Assembly (NCBI RefSeq): GCF_027924605.1
Contig: NZ_AP027042.1
Span: forward strand, 473,524-537,523
Origin: Dyella sp. GSA-30
Lineage (GTDB): Bacteria > Pseudomonadota > Gammaproteobacteria > Xanthomonadales > Rhodanobacteraceae
Direction of reading: 5' to 3'
DNA: 64,000 bases
The position numbers were made by a program, and so were the translations under genes. Of the stretch, positions 17,133 to 25,207 are shown in pieces. How positions within the stretch are numbered: position 1 is the stretch's first letter; every line of letters begins with the position of its first letter. The notes under the pieces are model-generated. The model saw only the letters and a list, made by a program, of their open reading frames with translations. It ran no database searches and had not been told where the DNA came from.

Positions 17133-17738
17133 TCATCGACGTGCGCGAGATGCACCGCTTTTGTTCTTACCCGACGGCGCGAGCCTGTTCAACCCGTTCG
17201 CAACAATGTCGGCAAAGACTTGCGGATCGCCATAGGCACGCGCGGCGAGCATGGCGCCGTAGACCATCGCCATAAATACTTCTGCCTCCTGACGAGCCGA
17301 GCCTTGCAGCTCGAAGCGGCCCATCTGCGCGCCCCGCGTGAAGACGATTTCCAACCAGTTCGACAGGTCGCGGAAGTGCGCGCGCACATCGTTGGCAAGC
17401 TCGCTGGGCAACGTGGGCAGTTCGCTGGCGAGCATGCCCGCCACGCAGAACGGTGCCGACGCATCCGCGATGCACTTTTCCCAGTAGCCGGTGTACATGC
17501 GCAATTGCTCATCCGGATCGAAGGCGCCGCCCGCCAGCATGCGCGTCTGCTCGACGATCACCGCGCGGGACTGTTCGATCACCGCATGAGCCAGGTCGGA
17601 CTTCGCCGGGAAGTGATGATGGATGCTGGCCTTGCGTACCTGTACCTCTTCGGCGACATCGGCATAGCTGAAGCCGTTGTAGCCCCGGGTCTGGATGAGG
17701 TGCCTGGCCGAGTCGATGAGTTTTTGCTGGGTCGTCAT
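17133..17738 (-). CDS. TetR/AcrR-family repressor
   Basis: 201 aa from ATG at 17738; the longer frame upstream runs through the promoter and is not credible. The N-terminal TetR helix-turn-helix spans about residues 5-50 (GYNGFSYADVAEEVQVRKASIHHHFPAK), followed by an all-helical ligand domain of the YxaF/LmrA-like type. It is divergent from the DUF308 gene at 17876, and both promoter sides carry CCTACnA-type palindromes, so it most likely represses itself and that gene. It is also 25 bp upstream of the cytochrome P460 gene and may be co-transcribed with it. Confidence 0.9.
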   Translation of the reverse strand: MTTQQKLIDSARHLIQTRGYNGFSYADVAEEVQVRKASIHHHFPAKSDLAHAVIEQSRAVIVEQTRMLAGGAFDPDEQLRMYTGYWEKCIADASAPFCVAGMLASELPTLPSELANDVRAHFRDLSNWLEIVFTRGAQMGRFELQGSARQEAEVFMAMVYGAMLAARAYGDPQVFADIVANGLNRLAPSGKNKSGASRARR

Positions 17739-17747
17739 GGGTGCAAT

Positions 17748-17763
17748 CCTACCACTTGGTAGG
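17748..17763. promoter_or_regulatory. Candidate TetR operator (proximal to the repressor)
   Basis: CCTACCA-CT-TGGTAGG: perfect 7-bp inverted half-sites, 9 bp upstream of the TetR ATG, so it would overlap the leader of the repressor mRNA. Confidence 0.62.
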
Positions 17764-17819
17764 TAGTGGTGCAGGGGCCCTTCTCGGTCCGTTAATTCTG
17801 AGGTGTCAGTAGGATTTAG

Positions 17820-17849
17820 TTGACACGAGTATCTACCTACTAGTAGGTT
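17820..17849 (+). promoter_or_regulatory. Promoter with embedded TetR operator upstream of the DUF308 gene
   Basis: TTGACA (17820-17825), 18-bp spacer and TAGGTT (17844-17849) make a sigma-70-like promoter. The 14-bp palindrome ACCTACTAGTAGGT (17835-17848) overlaps the spacer and -10 box and shares CCTAC half-sites with the site at 17748. Binding there would block transcription of the gene at 17876. Confidence 0.62.
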
Positions 17850-17875
17850 GATGCCACTCTTACGGATACCTCCCC

Positions 17876-18412
17876 ATGAACTCACTTCGAAACTTCTACT
17901 TTCTGCGCGCCGGTGTCGCCTTCGTCTGGGTCGCGCTCGCCTTCCTGTCTGCTTCCGCGCCGATGCCCGTCGCGGGCGTCTTGCTGGTGCTTTACCCGCT
18001 GTGGGATGCCGTAGCCAACGTCATCGACGCTCGACGCAACGGCGGTCTTCAAGCCAACCCCGGGCAGAAATTCAATGCGCTCACGAGCGTGATCACCGCA
18101 GTGTGCATGGCGATAGCCGTTACCCTGCGCGGCAACGCAGGAGGCGTGCTGGTGTTCGGTATCTGGGCGCTGCTGGCGGGGCTCTTTCAGCTGGCGGTGG
18201 GCATTCGGCGCCGCAAGCTCGGCGGCCAGGTTTTCATGATGATCAGCGGCGCACAGTCGGCCTTGGCCGGTGTCGTGTTCTGCATCCAGGCTTTTCATGT
18301 CGCGCCAGGTATCGCTCAGCTTGCACCGTATGCGGCGTTCGGTGGCGTGTATTTCCTGTTGTCGGGGCTTTGGCTTACTTTCAAGAAAAGCAGTGTTGCG
18401 CCTGCTCAGTGA
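17876..18412 (+). CDS. DUF308-family small membrane protein
   Basis: 178 aa with six hydrophobic segments in pairs, starting MNSLRNFYFLRAGVAFVWVALA, consistent with DUF308 (HdeD-like) inner-membrane proteins. Function in this family is unproven; HdeD is linked to acid resistance in E. coli. It is divergent from the TetR gene and its promoter overlaps a palindrome, so expression is probably induced when the TetR ligand is present. Confidence 0.75.
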   Translation: MNSLRNFYFLRAGVAFVWVALAFLSASAPMPVAGVLLVLYPLWDAVANVIDARRNGGLQANPGQKFNALTSVITAVCMAIAVTLRGNAGGVLVFGIWALLAGLFQLAVGIRRRKLGGQVFMMISGAQSALAGVVFCIQAFHVAPGIAQLAPYAAFGGVYFLLSGLWLTFKKSSVAPAQ

Positions 18413-18458
18413 GTAAACGAGTGGCTCGCGGCTGAAGCCTTGAGAACCTCACCGTTAT

Positions 18459-18565
18459 CGTCATCCCGGCGCAGGCCGGGATCCATTCCTCAGTCCTCGC
18501 ATGTCAGGCAGCAGGTGGCGAGCATCGGCGTTGAGGAATGGATTCCGGCCTGCGCCGGAATGACG
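18459..18565. repeat. REP-like hairpin, copy 1
   Basis: Inverted repeat with arms 18459-18492 and 18532-18565, core CGTCATCCCGGCGCAGGCCG and its complement, each continuing into GGAATGGATTCC-type sequence. It lies between the DUF308 and VOC genes, and the same core recurs at 55881-55964 and 59961-60087. Confidence 0.8.
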
Positions 18566-18669
18566 GATAGGAAAGGTGTCAGATATCTCCTGAAGAATCA
18601 TGGAGCACAGCATGCACCGCGCCGTGCAATAGATAACAATGACGCCTCGCCTCTCTTCCCGAGCCCGTC

Positions 18670-19020
18670 ATGTCCCGCGCCGATCAACATCACCGCATCG
18701 ATTACCTCGAGTTTGCCGTCGCTTCCATCGAGGCCGCAAAAGCCTTTTATGGCCAAGCGTTCAACTGGACATTCCAGGATTACGGCCCCGATTACTGCGA
18801 GTTTCGCGACGGCCGACTCACGGGTGGCTTTTACCATGGCACACCGCAGCCAGGTGGCGCGCTCGTCGTCCTGTACTCGAACGATCTCGATTCAACGCAA
18901 GCTGGCATCGAAGCCGCCGGTGGCCGCATCGTCCGTCCCACCTTCGACTTCCCGGGTGGACGACGCTTCCATTTCACAGATGCCGATGGCTACGAACTGG
19001 CGGTCTGGTCCGAGGCTTGA
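18670..19020 (+). CDS. VOC-family (glyoxalase/bleomycin-resistance fold) protein
   Basis: 116 aa. One compact VOC unit: IDYLEFAVASIEAAKAFYGQ at the start and FHFTDADGYELAVWSE at the end, the usual paired beta-alpha-beta-beta-beta modules, here about the length of a small single-domain member. Metal ligands are not certain; H and E positions (HRIDYLEF, ELAVWSE) fit the family. The substrate is unknown. Its 3' end overlaps by 31 bp the end of the convergent alpha/beta hydrolase gene. Confidence 0.88.
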   Translation: MSRADQHHRIDYLEFAVASIEAAKAFYGQAFNWTFQDYGPDYCEFRDGRLTGGFYHGTPQPGGALVVLYSNDLDSTQAGIEAAGGRIVRPTFDFPGGRRFHFTDADGYELAVWSEA

Positions 19021-19805
19021 GCAAGCACCGATCGAAGGAACGATCTGACCACCCTTTCAAAACGCTCGGGTTGGTCATAAACAAGCCCATGGCCAGCATC
19101 TCGTATCTGCTCGACCTTGACGCGCGGGTTCAGGTCCTGCAGTTCTCTTGCCGTTTCCATGGACACAACGGCGCCGTTATCCCCAACGATCAGCAGGATC
19201 GGGACACTCAAGCTGCTCATTAACTGACGGTACTCAGGGTTGGGTGGCGTAAGCACGTCAAATGCGGCGATTCGAGTTTTCAATCTCGCCTCGACAACAA
19301 GTTCGACGACGTCGGGCGGGCGCCGCGGATGTCGAGCCCGCGCTTGCGCCAGTACATCGGCCTTGTCCGAACCCAGAAGTCGGCGATGCTGCTCGACGAC
19401 ATCGCTCGCATGGACTTCGCGCTGGCGCTCAGGGTGCAGAAACGTAGGGTCGGCAAGGACGACACCGCGAGTGGCCACTGTGCTTTGGCTCGCCACGACG
19501 GTCGCGGTCATACCGCCCATCGAATGTCCCAGCAAAAACGGATCGGCTAGTCCTAGCCCATGAATAAGCCCGACGACGTCGCTCGCATAGTCTTCGTAGC
19601 GATAGCCATGGAGCGGTGTGCTTGAACTCCCATGCCCCCTGGCGTCGGGCATCACAACGTCGTACTCATCTTCGAGCGCCCACGCCAAACGGCTCCAGCA
19701 AGCGCCGTCGCCGGTCAATCCATGGAGCAAAACCAAAGGAGGCTTCGACCCGCCGGTTCTCACGTAATGGATATCGACGCCGTTTGTTTTGCAAATGCCG
19801 GTCAT
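18990..19805 (-). CDS. Alpha/beta-fold hydrolase
   Basis: 271 aa from ATG at 19805; a further upstream in-frame extension of 70 codons has no RBS or conserved sequence. Oxyanion HGLTGDG region (about residues 29-35), nucleophile elbow GHSMGG (about 97), acid D in IVGDNGAV and H in DAGHGLVYD complete the triad. This is a cytoplasmic esterase/hydrolase of the MhpC-like type; the substrate is not predictable. Confidence 0.88.
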   Translation of the reverse strand: MTGICKTNGVDIHYVRTGGSKPPLVLLHGLTGDGACWSRLAWALEDEYDVVMPDARGHGSSSTPLHGYRYEDYASDVVGLIHGLGLADPFLLGHSMGGMTATVVASQSTVATRGVVLADPTFLHPERQREVHASDVVEQHRRLLGSDKADVLAQARARHPRRPPDVVELVVEARLKTRIAAFDVLTPPNPEYRQLMSSLSVPILLIVGDNGAVVSMETARELQDLNPRVKVEQIRDAGHGLVYDQPERFERVVRSFLRSVLAQASDQTASS

Positions 19806-19959
19806 CCAGCTCGTCACTGAAGAGCTCCACTCGAAGATGGTCTGTATCGTCAGGCCAGACAAGCTGATGACTGTAACCAATCCGGCATGGCCCGTCTCGT
19901 TGCTGTCGACCAGATTTGCGGGCAAGCTGGCTAGGTAGGCTTTTGATCCGGGGGATAGC

Positions 19960-20526
19960 TTGCGTAAAGCAATGTTTATGGCGGCAGCGATTTTCTGTTC
20001 GGGCTTGCACGCCACGGACGCGACAGAACCATTGACGATCCATACCTATGATGTACACGGGTCGACGGTAAACGAGATTGCGCGCGACCTGGACAGGAAC
20101 AGTCCGCTCATTCTGCAGGGCCGTCGGATGCAAGGCGTAACCGAATGGAAGATTCAGACCGCCTATCGCTGGCGAATCGATGGAAGCCGCTGCGTGCTCG
20201 AGCAGTTCGACGCAACGCTGAAAGTCGACATGACGTTGCCCCACTGGGTTCAGCCCAAACGCCCTTCACCACAGCTCGTGCAGCAATGGGAGCGCTATAT
20301 CGCTGCGCTAAGAACCCATGAGAATGGGCACTTTGAAATAGGCGAAGACGCACAACAGGAGATGTTGGCTCGCGCGAAATCCCTTGGCCCTGCAGCCGAC
20401 TGCCAGATACTGGCCCAGCAGATCAACGATCTTATCGCTGCGGTCATCGATGCTCATCACAGGCTGGAGCTCGAGTACGACGACAAGACGAATCATGGCG
20501 AAACGCAAGGCGCGCATTTCCCTTAG
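19960..20526 (+). CDS. DUF922 secreted zinc-dependent protease-like protein
   Basis: 188 aa with a TTG start at 19960 supported by GGGGGA 5 nt upstream and by the signal peptide that follows (MRKAMFMAAAIFCSGLHA). The mature protein contains HENGH at about residues 120-124 (zinc-binding HExxH-like variant) preceded by the WERYIAALRTHE helix typical of DUF922. This is a predicted secreted metal-dependent protease family without established substrates. Flanked by divergent hydrolase gene and a convergent MarR-GNAT gene. Confidence 0.8.
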   Translation: MRKAMFMAAAIFCSGLHATDATEPLTIHTYDVHGSTVNEIARDLDRNSPLILQGRRMQGVTEWKIQTAYRWRIDGSRCVLEQFDATLKVDMTLPHWVQPKRPSPQLVQQWERYIAALRTHENGHFEIGEDAQQEMLARAKSLGPAADCQILAQQINDLIAAVIDAHHRLELEYDDKTNHGETQGAHFP

Positions 20527-20622
20527 ATGCGGGGCTTATGTCGCTGATGCCCACCGTAAAAAGAGCCACCGCCAGCGTCCTCCCGCTCGTCCCTCCAGAC
20601 AAAGCCATTGACCGAGGTCTGG

Positions 20623-21555
20623 TTAGAGATCCCGCATCCAGATCTGACCCACCAGATCGTGGCCAAAACTATGATGACGCTCCTCTTTGGCAAGCGTAAA
20701 GCCAGCCGCTTCGTAGATGCGACGCGCCGATGTCAGCACATCGTTGGTCCACAACATCATCTTGGCGTAACCGGCGGCCTTCGCGAATGCCAGGCATTCG
20801 TCGACAAGGCGTTTGCCGACGCCCAGGCCGCGGCCCTTCGGATCGACAAGCAGGCAACGTAGTTGAGCGACGGTGGGGTCGTCAGTATTGCGAACGATGA
20901 ATACGCAACCTACTCGCTCGCCGTCCACTTCGGCGATCCAGCAACGTTCCGTTGCAGGATCGTGCCTGGTCGCAAACTGGGCGAACAGCGTGGCGACCAA
21001 GGCTTCGAAGTCTTCGTTCCAGCCGAATTGTTCGGTGTAGATCTGGCCGTGGCGTTCGATAGCCCAGCCGATGTCACCGGCGCGGTGCTGTCGGATGGTC
21101 ACGCTGCCATGGCCGACTTCAGGCGACAGTGTGCGCTGGACGCCCTGCATCAGCAGCAACAGCCGCTCGCGTTGCGCCGGCGACAGCTTGGACAGTTGTT
21201 CGGCCGTGACCGCATGAGATTTTCGATCGAGTTGCCGAAAAGCTTTCTTCCCTTCCGGGGTGAGTGACAGAACGATCTGCCGGCCATCCTGGGCGGATGG
21301 CTCGCGATGAATGAGGCCCTGCGTGACGAAGTTCTGCACCATGCGGCTCAAATAACCCGCATCCAGGCCCAGGGTGTCGCCGATCTCGCGCGCCGTCACA
21401 GCCTTGCGGGTACCTAGCTCGAACAGGACGCGAGCCTGCGTCAACGAGAACGGGCTGGCCAGAAGACCTTCATCGAGAACCCCGATCTGCCGGGTATAAA
21501 ACCGATTGAAGCTGCGAACGGCTTCAGCCTGGTCGCTCAGTAAATTTCCGGTCAT
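20623..21555 (-). CDS. MarR-family regulator fused to GNAT acetyltransferase
   Basis: 310 aa from ATG at 21555 (GAGG upstream; GTG at 21567 overlaps that RBS). Residues 1-145 form a MarR winged helix (VTAREIGDTLGLDAGYLSRMVQNFVTQG); about 152-310 form a GNAT domain with LLVDPKGRGLGVGKRLVDECL as acetyl-CoA motif. The two-domain architecture is known as a bifunctional HTH/GNAT regulator. A 29-bp near-perfect palindrome in its own promoter (21588-21616) indicates autoregulation. What it acetylates is unknown. Confidence 0.9.
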   Translation of the reverse strand: MTGNLLSDQAEAVRSFNRFYTRQIGVLDEGLLASPFSLTQARVLFELGTRKAVTAREIGDTLGLDAGYLSRMVQNFVTQGLIHREPSAQDGRQIVLSLTPEGKKAFRQLDRKSHAVTAEQLSKLSPAQRERLLLLMQGVQRTLSPEVGHGSVTIRQHRAGDIGWAIERHGQIYTEQFGWNEDFEALVATLFAQFATRHDPATERCWIAEVDGERVGCVFIVRNTDDPTVAQLRCLLVDPKGRGLGVGKRLVDECLAFAKAAGYAKMMLWTNDVLTSARRIYEAAGFTLAKEERHHSFGHDLVGQIWMRDL

Positions 21556-21587
21556 GGCGCACCTCACGGGAGAGGCCCTATCTCACT

Positions 21588-21616
21588 CCATATAGTTGAC
21601 TTAGTCAACTATATGG
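21588..21616. promoter_or_regulatory. MarR-type operator, 29-bp palindrome
   Basis: CCATATAGTTGACT-T-AGTCAACTATATGG: 14-bp perfect half-sites around one base, 33 bp upstream of the MarR-GNAT ATG. It contains a TTGACT -35-like element in both orientations. Extent and symmetry suit a dimeric MarR site. Confidence 0.75.
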
Positions 21617-21646
21617 TAGCCGTGACCGGATCCCGCATCTCATCCT

Positions 21647-22642
21647 CTATTTGCCCGCGTCACCGCGGCGGTACTCGATGGTGACCTCGTCGAATTCGGC
21701 TTTGACCGATGCCGGCAAGGCATAGTCGGCGGCGGTCAATGTGTCGCGCAGTTGCTCCGCACGACTCGCGCCCAGAATGACCGAGGTGATCGCGGGGTTG
21801 GCGAGGTTCCAGGCGATCGCCAGTCTAGCCAGCGGTTCGCCGGTTTGAGCGGCGATATCGCGCAGCTTTGCGATGCTCTCGAACTCCCGCTGATGCCAAT
21901 AGCGTTGCTGATACATGGCTCCGAACTGTCCGAGCTCGGCCGAAAAACGCCCTGTCTCGGGGCTGTCCTGCAACTGGTAGCGATCGGTCAGCAACCCACC
22001 CGCGAGCGGGTTGAATGGAATCACTGCAAGATGCTCTTCGGTAGCCAGCGGCAGCAGTTCGCGCTCGATCTCGCGAAACAGCAGGTTGTAACGGGGCTGC
22101 ACCGAGACGTAACGCGCCAGTCGCAGCGCATCCTGGCGGCCAAGCGCACGCGCCAGCCGATAAGCCAGGAAATTCGATACGCCGATATAGCGCACCTTGC
22201 CGGAACGCACGATCGCATCGAGTGCTTCGATGGTTTCGTCGAGCGGCGTCGCTGCATCGTCCATGTGCAGTTGATAGAGGTCGATGTAATCGACCGCCAA
22301 TCGCCGCAACGAGGCATCCACCGCGTCGAGCAGATGCTTGCGTGACGTGCCTTGATCCCAAGGCAATGGCCCCATGCCGCCGCCTGCCTTGGAGGCGAGA
22401 ATGAAGCGGTTACGCTTACCCTTGAGCCAGCGCCCGGTGAACTCCTCGGAGCGGCCGCGCTCATCGAAACCGACGCCCGCCGGATACATGTCCGCGGTGT
22501 CGATGAAATTCACGCCCGCCTCGGCGGCCATGTCGAAGATCCGGAAGGACTCGGCCTCATCGGTCTGTTTGCCGAAGGTTCCTGTGCCCAGGCAAAGGCG
22601 CGAGACAGTCAGGCCGGTGCGGCCGAAGGATGTGTATTGCAT
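21647..22642 (-). CDS. Aldo/keto reductase
   Basis: 331 aa. AKR TIM barrel with NADPH-binding and catalytic tetrad in NFIDTADMYP (Asp, Tyr), ILASKAGG (Lys) and LYQLHMDD (His), and the family tail VILGASRAEQLRDTL. Most like the AKR12/13 (YakC/Tas) group that reduces small aldehydes and ketones. It is divergent from a TetR regulator at 22768 that probably controls it. Confidence 0.92.
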   Translation of the reverse strand: MQYTSFGRTGLTVSRLCLGTGTFGKQTDEAESFRIFDMAAEAGVNFIDTADMYPAGVGFDERGRSEEFTGRWLKGKRNRFILASKAGGGMGPLPWDQGTSRKHLLDAVDASLRRLAVDYIDLYQLHMDDAATPLDETIEALDAIVRSGKVRYIGVSNFLAYRLARALGRQDALRLARYVSVQPRYNLLFREIERELLPLATEEHLAVIPFNPLAGGLLTDRYQLQDSPETGRFSAELGQFGAMYQQRYWHQREFESIAKLRDIAAQTGEPLARLAIAWNLANPAITSVILGASRAEQLRDTLTAADYALPASVKAEFDEVTIEYRRGDAGK

Positions 22643-22719
22643 GGCGGCTCTCAGGTGGGAATGGCGGGTCGTTGTCTTTATGTAACGATCGCTATATTAG
22701 GCCCGACCGGGCGACGTTG

Positions 22720-22735
22720 TATAGTGCTCACTATA
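22720..22735. promoter_or_regulatory. Candidate TetR operator between aldo-keto reductase and TetR genes
   Basis: TATAGTG-CT-CACTATA: perfect 7-bp half-sites in the 125-bp divergent spacer, 33 bp before the TetR ATG. A related half-site (CGCTATATT) occurs at 22690-22698. Confidence 0.6.
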
Positions 22736-22767
22736 TTTATCAGACGGCAGCATTCCGGAGGCCGTAT

Positions 22768-23349
22768 ATGGCGCGAGAGCGGGTATTCGATATCGATCAG
22801 GCCACGGATGTGGCCATGCGGCTGTTCTGGCGCAACGGCTACGAGCTGACGTCGCTCGCCGATTTGACCCAGGCCATGGGCATAACGCCGCCGAGCTTCT
22901 ACTTTGCGTTCAAGAGCAAGGAAGGTTTGTTCGAGCGCGTGCTGGATCACTACTGGAAGACCCGGCTGCTGTATGCCGAAGAAGCACTGACGCAACCGAC
23001 GATACGCGGCGCCGTCGAGATGATGTTGTACCGGCTTGCCGATCTCTACACCGACCCGGACTATCCCGCGGGTTGTCTGGCAATGAACTGCGCGCTGCCG
23101 TGTGCCGACAGTGCCGTGCCGATCCGGCAAAAACTTTCCACGTTACGCGCCGGCCGACGCGCCAGGTTGCTCAAGCGGTTGGAACAGGCGCAGGCCGCGG
23201 GAGACCTGCGCGCCGATGAGGATGTCGACGCGCTAAGTCGCTTTGTATTGGCGATGGGCTGGGGTCTCGCGGTAGATGCGCAATCGGGCGCCAGCCGCGA
23301 TGATCTCTACAGAACGGTGTCCACTGCACTGCGGGGATGGCCCAATTAG
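22768..23349 (+). CDS. TetR/AcrR-family regulator
   Basis: 193 aa from ATG at 22768 (CGGAGG upstream). HTH about residues 6-52 (ATDVAMRLFWRNGYELTSLADLTQAMGITPPSFYFAFKSK) is typical of the AcrR/YcnC-like group; the C-terminal region has the TetR_C_16-like CLAMNCAL segment. It faces away from the aldo-keto reductase gene and a palindrome lies between the two. Its stop overlaps by 4 bp the end of a zeta-toxin-like remnant on the other strand. Confidence 0.9.
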   Translation: MARERVFDIDQATDVAMRLFWRNGYELTSLADLTQAMGITPPSFYFAFKSKEGLFERVLDHYWKTRLLYAEEALTQPTIRGAVEMMLYRLADLYTDPDYPAGCLAMNCALPCADSAVPIRQKLSTLRAGRRARLLKRLEQAQAAGDLRADEDVDALSRFVLAMGWGLAVDAQSGASRDDLYRTVSTALRGWPN

Positions 23350-23738
23350 GTTGATACGGTACCCGACCTTATCAACTGATCGGGTAAGCGTTCGTCGACA
23401 CCTAGCTCGCTTTCCAGGCGATGCGCTGCCATGGCGCGAACTTCGACGTCATAGCCATTCGCCTGGAGATGGTTGATAAGCGCGACAGCATGATCGCCGT
23501 TAGCCAGCGTGGTATCGACGATCAAATTTTTCTTTTGTTCTATTGCCGCCTCGCGCAGCTCTCCGGCCCACTGACTTGCGTCGGGATGTGTATGACCCGA
23601 CCACGTGAGAGGATATTCGCTGCGAAGGCGCTTTGGCTCGTGTTGTCTCTGGAATTTTACTGCCAGCTGGCTCAAATAGCCTTGATCGCTTGTCGACAGC
23701 GTCCATGTGGAAACGCCCGGGAACGGGACATCCAGTAT
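23346..23738 (-). pseudogene. Zeta-toxin-domain fragment
   Basis: An open stretch of 131 codons on the minus strand (no stop between 23738 and 23346) matches the middle of zeta-toxin-type kinases: SDQGYLSQLAVKF, YPLTWSGHTHPDAS, NLIVDTTLANGD, HRLESELGVDER. The Walker A half at the N-terminus is absent, there is no good start (only a TTG at 23675), and after GVDER the sequence no longer fits and ends at the TetR gene's stop. It is therefore a truncated remnant, broken at both ends. No antitoxin partner is visible nearby. Confidence 0.65.
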
Positions 23739-23845
23739 TCAATGGGGGGCACCCATTCTTAGGTGTCCTAAATCTCCTGCTCCCGAGCCGATGCAGGCAC
23801 AATCTGCAACAGTTCGGTCACGCCTCAACGGCTCAGGGAGTGTCA

Positions 23846-24262
23846 GTGTTGTTTGCTACCGCTTTGCTGCTTTTAGCGTCGGAAGGTTCGATCCTGTCCA
23901 GGGATTCCGTTGTCTCGGTCATCAATGATTGCTGGAAGGGTCACGGCCACGCTGGCATGAGCGCTTGCGTTGAAGTCCGAGCCAGGGTGGCGCAGGCAAA
24001 CCTGGGGCAGGCAGAAAAAGCAGCGAGCGAGGCTATCCGCGCATCCGCTGACGAGCGGAGCTTTCCGGAGTATCCGACAGAGGCGATGACGGCACTCCAT
24101 CGCGCGTCCAGCGCTTTCTCGAAATACGTAGCCAGCGAATGCAGCTATGAAGCGGCCCTGGCCGCCAAAGGGAATGGCTCTGAGGATGTTCGGTCGGCAT
24201 GTGTCGCGGTGCTCGACGAGGAGCGCGCCCAACTGATCAGGGCCGCTCTTAGTGTTCACTAG
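23846..24262 (+). CDS. Small exported LprI/DUF1311-like protein
   Basis: 138 aa from GTG at 23846 with AGGG upstream; earlier in-frame starts run through unrelated sequence. A short hydrophobic N-terminus (FATALLLLASEG) is a probable signal. The mature part has regularly spaced cysteines and helices (VINDCWKG, SACVEVRA, ASECSYEAALAAKGNGSEDVRSACVAVLDEERA) in the pattern of LprI/DUF1311 lysozyme-inhibitor-like proteins, which bind and inhibit c-type lysozymes in some bacteria. Assignment rests on pattern only. Confidence 0.55.
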   Translation: MLFATALLLLASEGSILSRDSVVSVINDCWKGHGHAGMSACVEVRARVAQANLGQAEKAASEAIRASADERSFPEYPTEAMTALHRASSAFSKYVASECSYEAALAAKGNGSEDVRSACVAVLDEERAQLIRAALSVH

Positions 24263-24369
24263 ATATGATCGAATCTGCCGCGGACGCCCCAGAAGCACAC
24301 GTGAACTCAGCCCTCAACGCCATGAAATCTTCGCACAGACAACGACTTAATCGATCGGCGAGATTTTAC

Positions 24370-24399
24370 TTGACTCTAATTTAGATGTTTAGCTAAATA
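24370..24399 (+). promoter_or_regulatory. Sigma-70 promoter with ArsR-type operator over the -10 box
   Basis: TTGACT (24370-24375), 18-bp spacer and TAAATA (24394-24399). The 10-bp palindrome TTTAGCTAAA (24388-24397) overlaps the -10, and a wider ATTTAG/CTAAAT pair frames the spacer. The downstream ArsR-type protein starts at 24406, so this is a good autorepression site. Confidence 0.62.
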
Positions 24400-24405
24400 T
24401 CAACA

Positions 24406-24738
24406 ATGAACGCCGTCTTCAAAGCCCTGGCCGACCCTACCCGCCGCAGAGTGCTGGAGTTGCTGCGCCAGCGTCCGATGAGCGCGGGAGAGCTATCGGA
24501 GCATTTCGCGGTGTCGCGGCCAACCATGTCGGCGCATTTTGCGGTGCTGCGCGAGGCCGACCTGATCGAGGCCAACAAGATCGGCACGACCATCATTTAT
24601 CAGTTGAAGTTGTCGGTGCTCGAAGACGCACTGCTGGGCTTTACCCAGCTGTTCGGCATCGGCACGGGAGAGCGCACGTCATCGGATGCCGCTGGCGTGG
24701 CCCAACCCAAACGAACCCGAAAAGGAGCCGACCCATGA
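24406..24738 (+). CDS. ArsR/SdpR-type winged-helix repressor
   Basis: 110 aa. Winged helix with ALADPTRRRVLELLRQR and LSEHFAVSRPTMSAHFAVLREADLI (about residues 7-55) as in the autorepressor SdpR and non-metal ArsR proteins; no ELCVCDL-type metal site is seen. Its stop overlaps the membrane-protein gene start in ATGA (24735-24738). SdpR-type proteins are controlled by an adjacent membrane protein that sequesters them, and the same arrangement is seen here. Confidence 0.88.
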   Translation: MNAVFKALADPTRRRVLELLRQRPMSAGELSEHFAVSRPTMSAHFAVLREADLIEANKIGTTIIYQLKLSVLEDALLGFTQLFGIGTGERTSSDAAGVAQPKRTRKGADP

Positions 24739-25163
24739 GCGAGAAACTCCATCCGCGTGTCAGACAGGACATCCTCCTGGGTCTCAAACTCGGGGCGATC
24801 ATGATTGGCGCTTCGCTGTTGCTCGCGCTGGCCCGCAGGCAAGGATGGATCGACGCCGCGCTGGTGATGCGTGGGTACAACGTCATCCTTGGTCTGGCCA
24901 TGGCGGCCTACTGCAACCTCATCCCGAAGATGTATGGACCACCGCCCCGCTCTCTCCACCACGCGACATTGGCGCAGGCGGTGAGGCGCGTGAGCAGTTG
25001 GGCCATGACGCTGGCGTTTCTGGCATGGGCCGCGCTATGGGCCTTCGCGCCGCAGGAGTTCGCAAGGATTGCCTCCATGACTGCGGTCGGCGCAAGTATT
25101 GTTGTCTCGCTCGGCTATACGGTGTGGAAGTCCGCTGCATGCCGCGCGTCGAGGGGCCATTGA
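24735..25163 (+). CDS. Four-helix membrane protein paired with ArsR/SdpR-type repressor
   Basis: 142 aa with four predicted membrane helices (IMIGASLLLALA, YNVILGLAMAAYC, MTLAFLAWAALWAF and SIVVSLGYTVW regions). There is no enzyme motif. It is translationally coupled to the repressor gene and could bind it at the membrane, as SdpI does in Bacillus, but the sequence is not clearly an SdpI homologue. Otherwise it is a hypothetical protein. Confidence 0.7.
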   Translation: MSEKLHPRVRQDILLGLKLGAIMIGASLLLALARRQGWIDAALVMRGYNVILGLAMAAYCNLIPKMYGPPPRSLHHATLAQAVRRVSSWAMTLAFLAWAALWAFAPQEFARIASMTAVGASIVVSLGYTVWKSAACRASRGH

Positions 25164-25207
25164 GACCCTTAGAGACAGGGTCACCTATTTGATTCAACGG
25201 AGAACAC

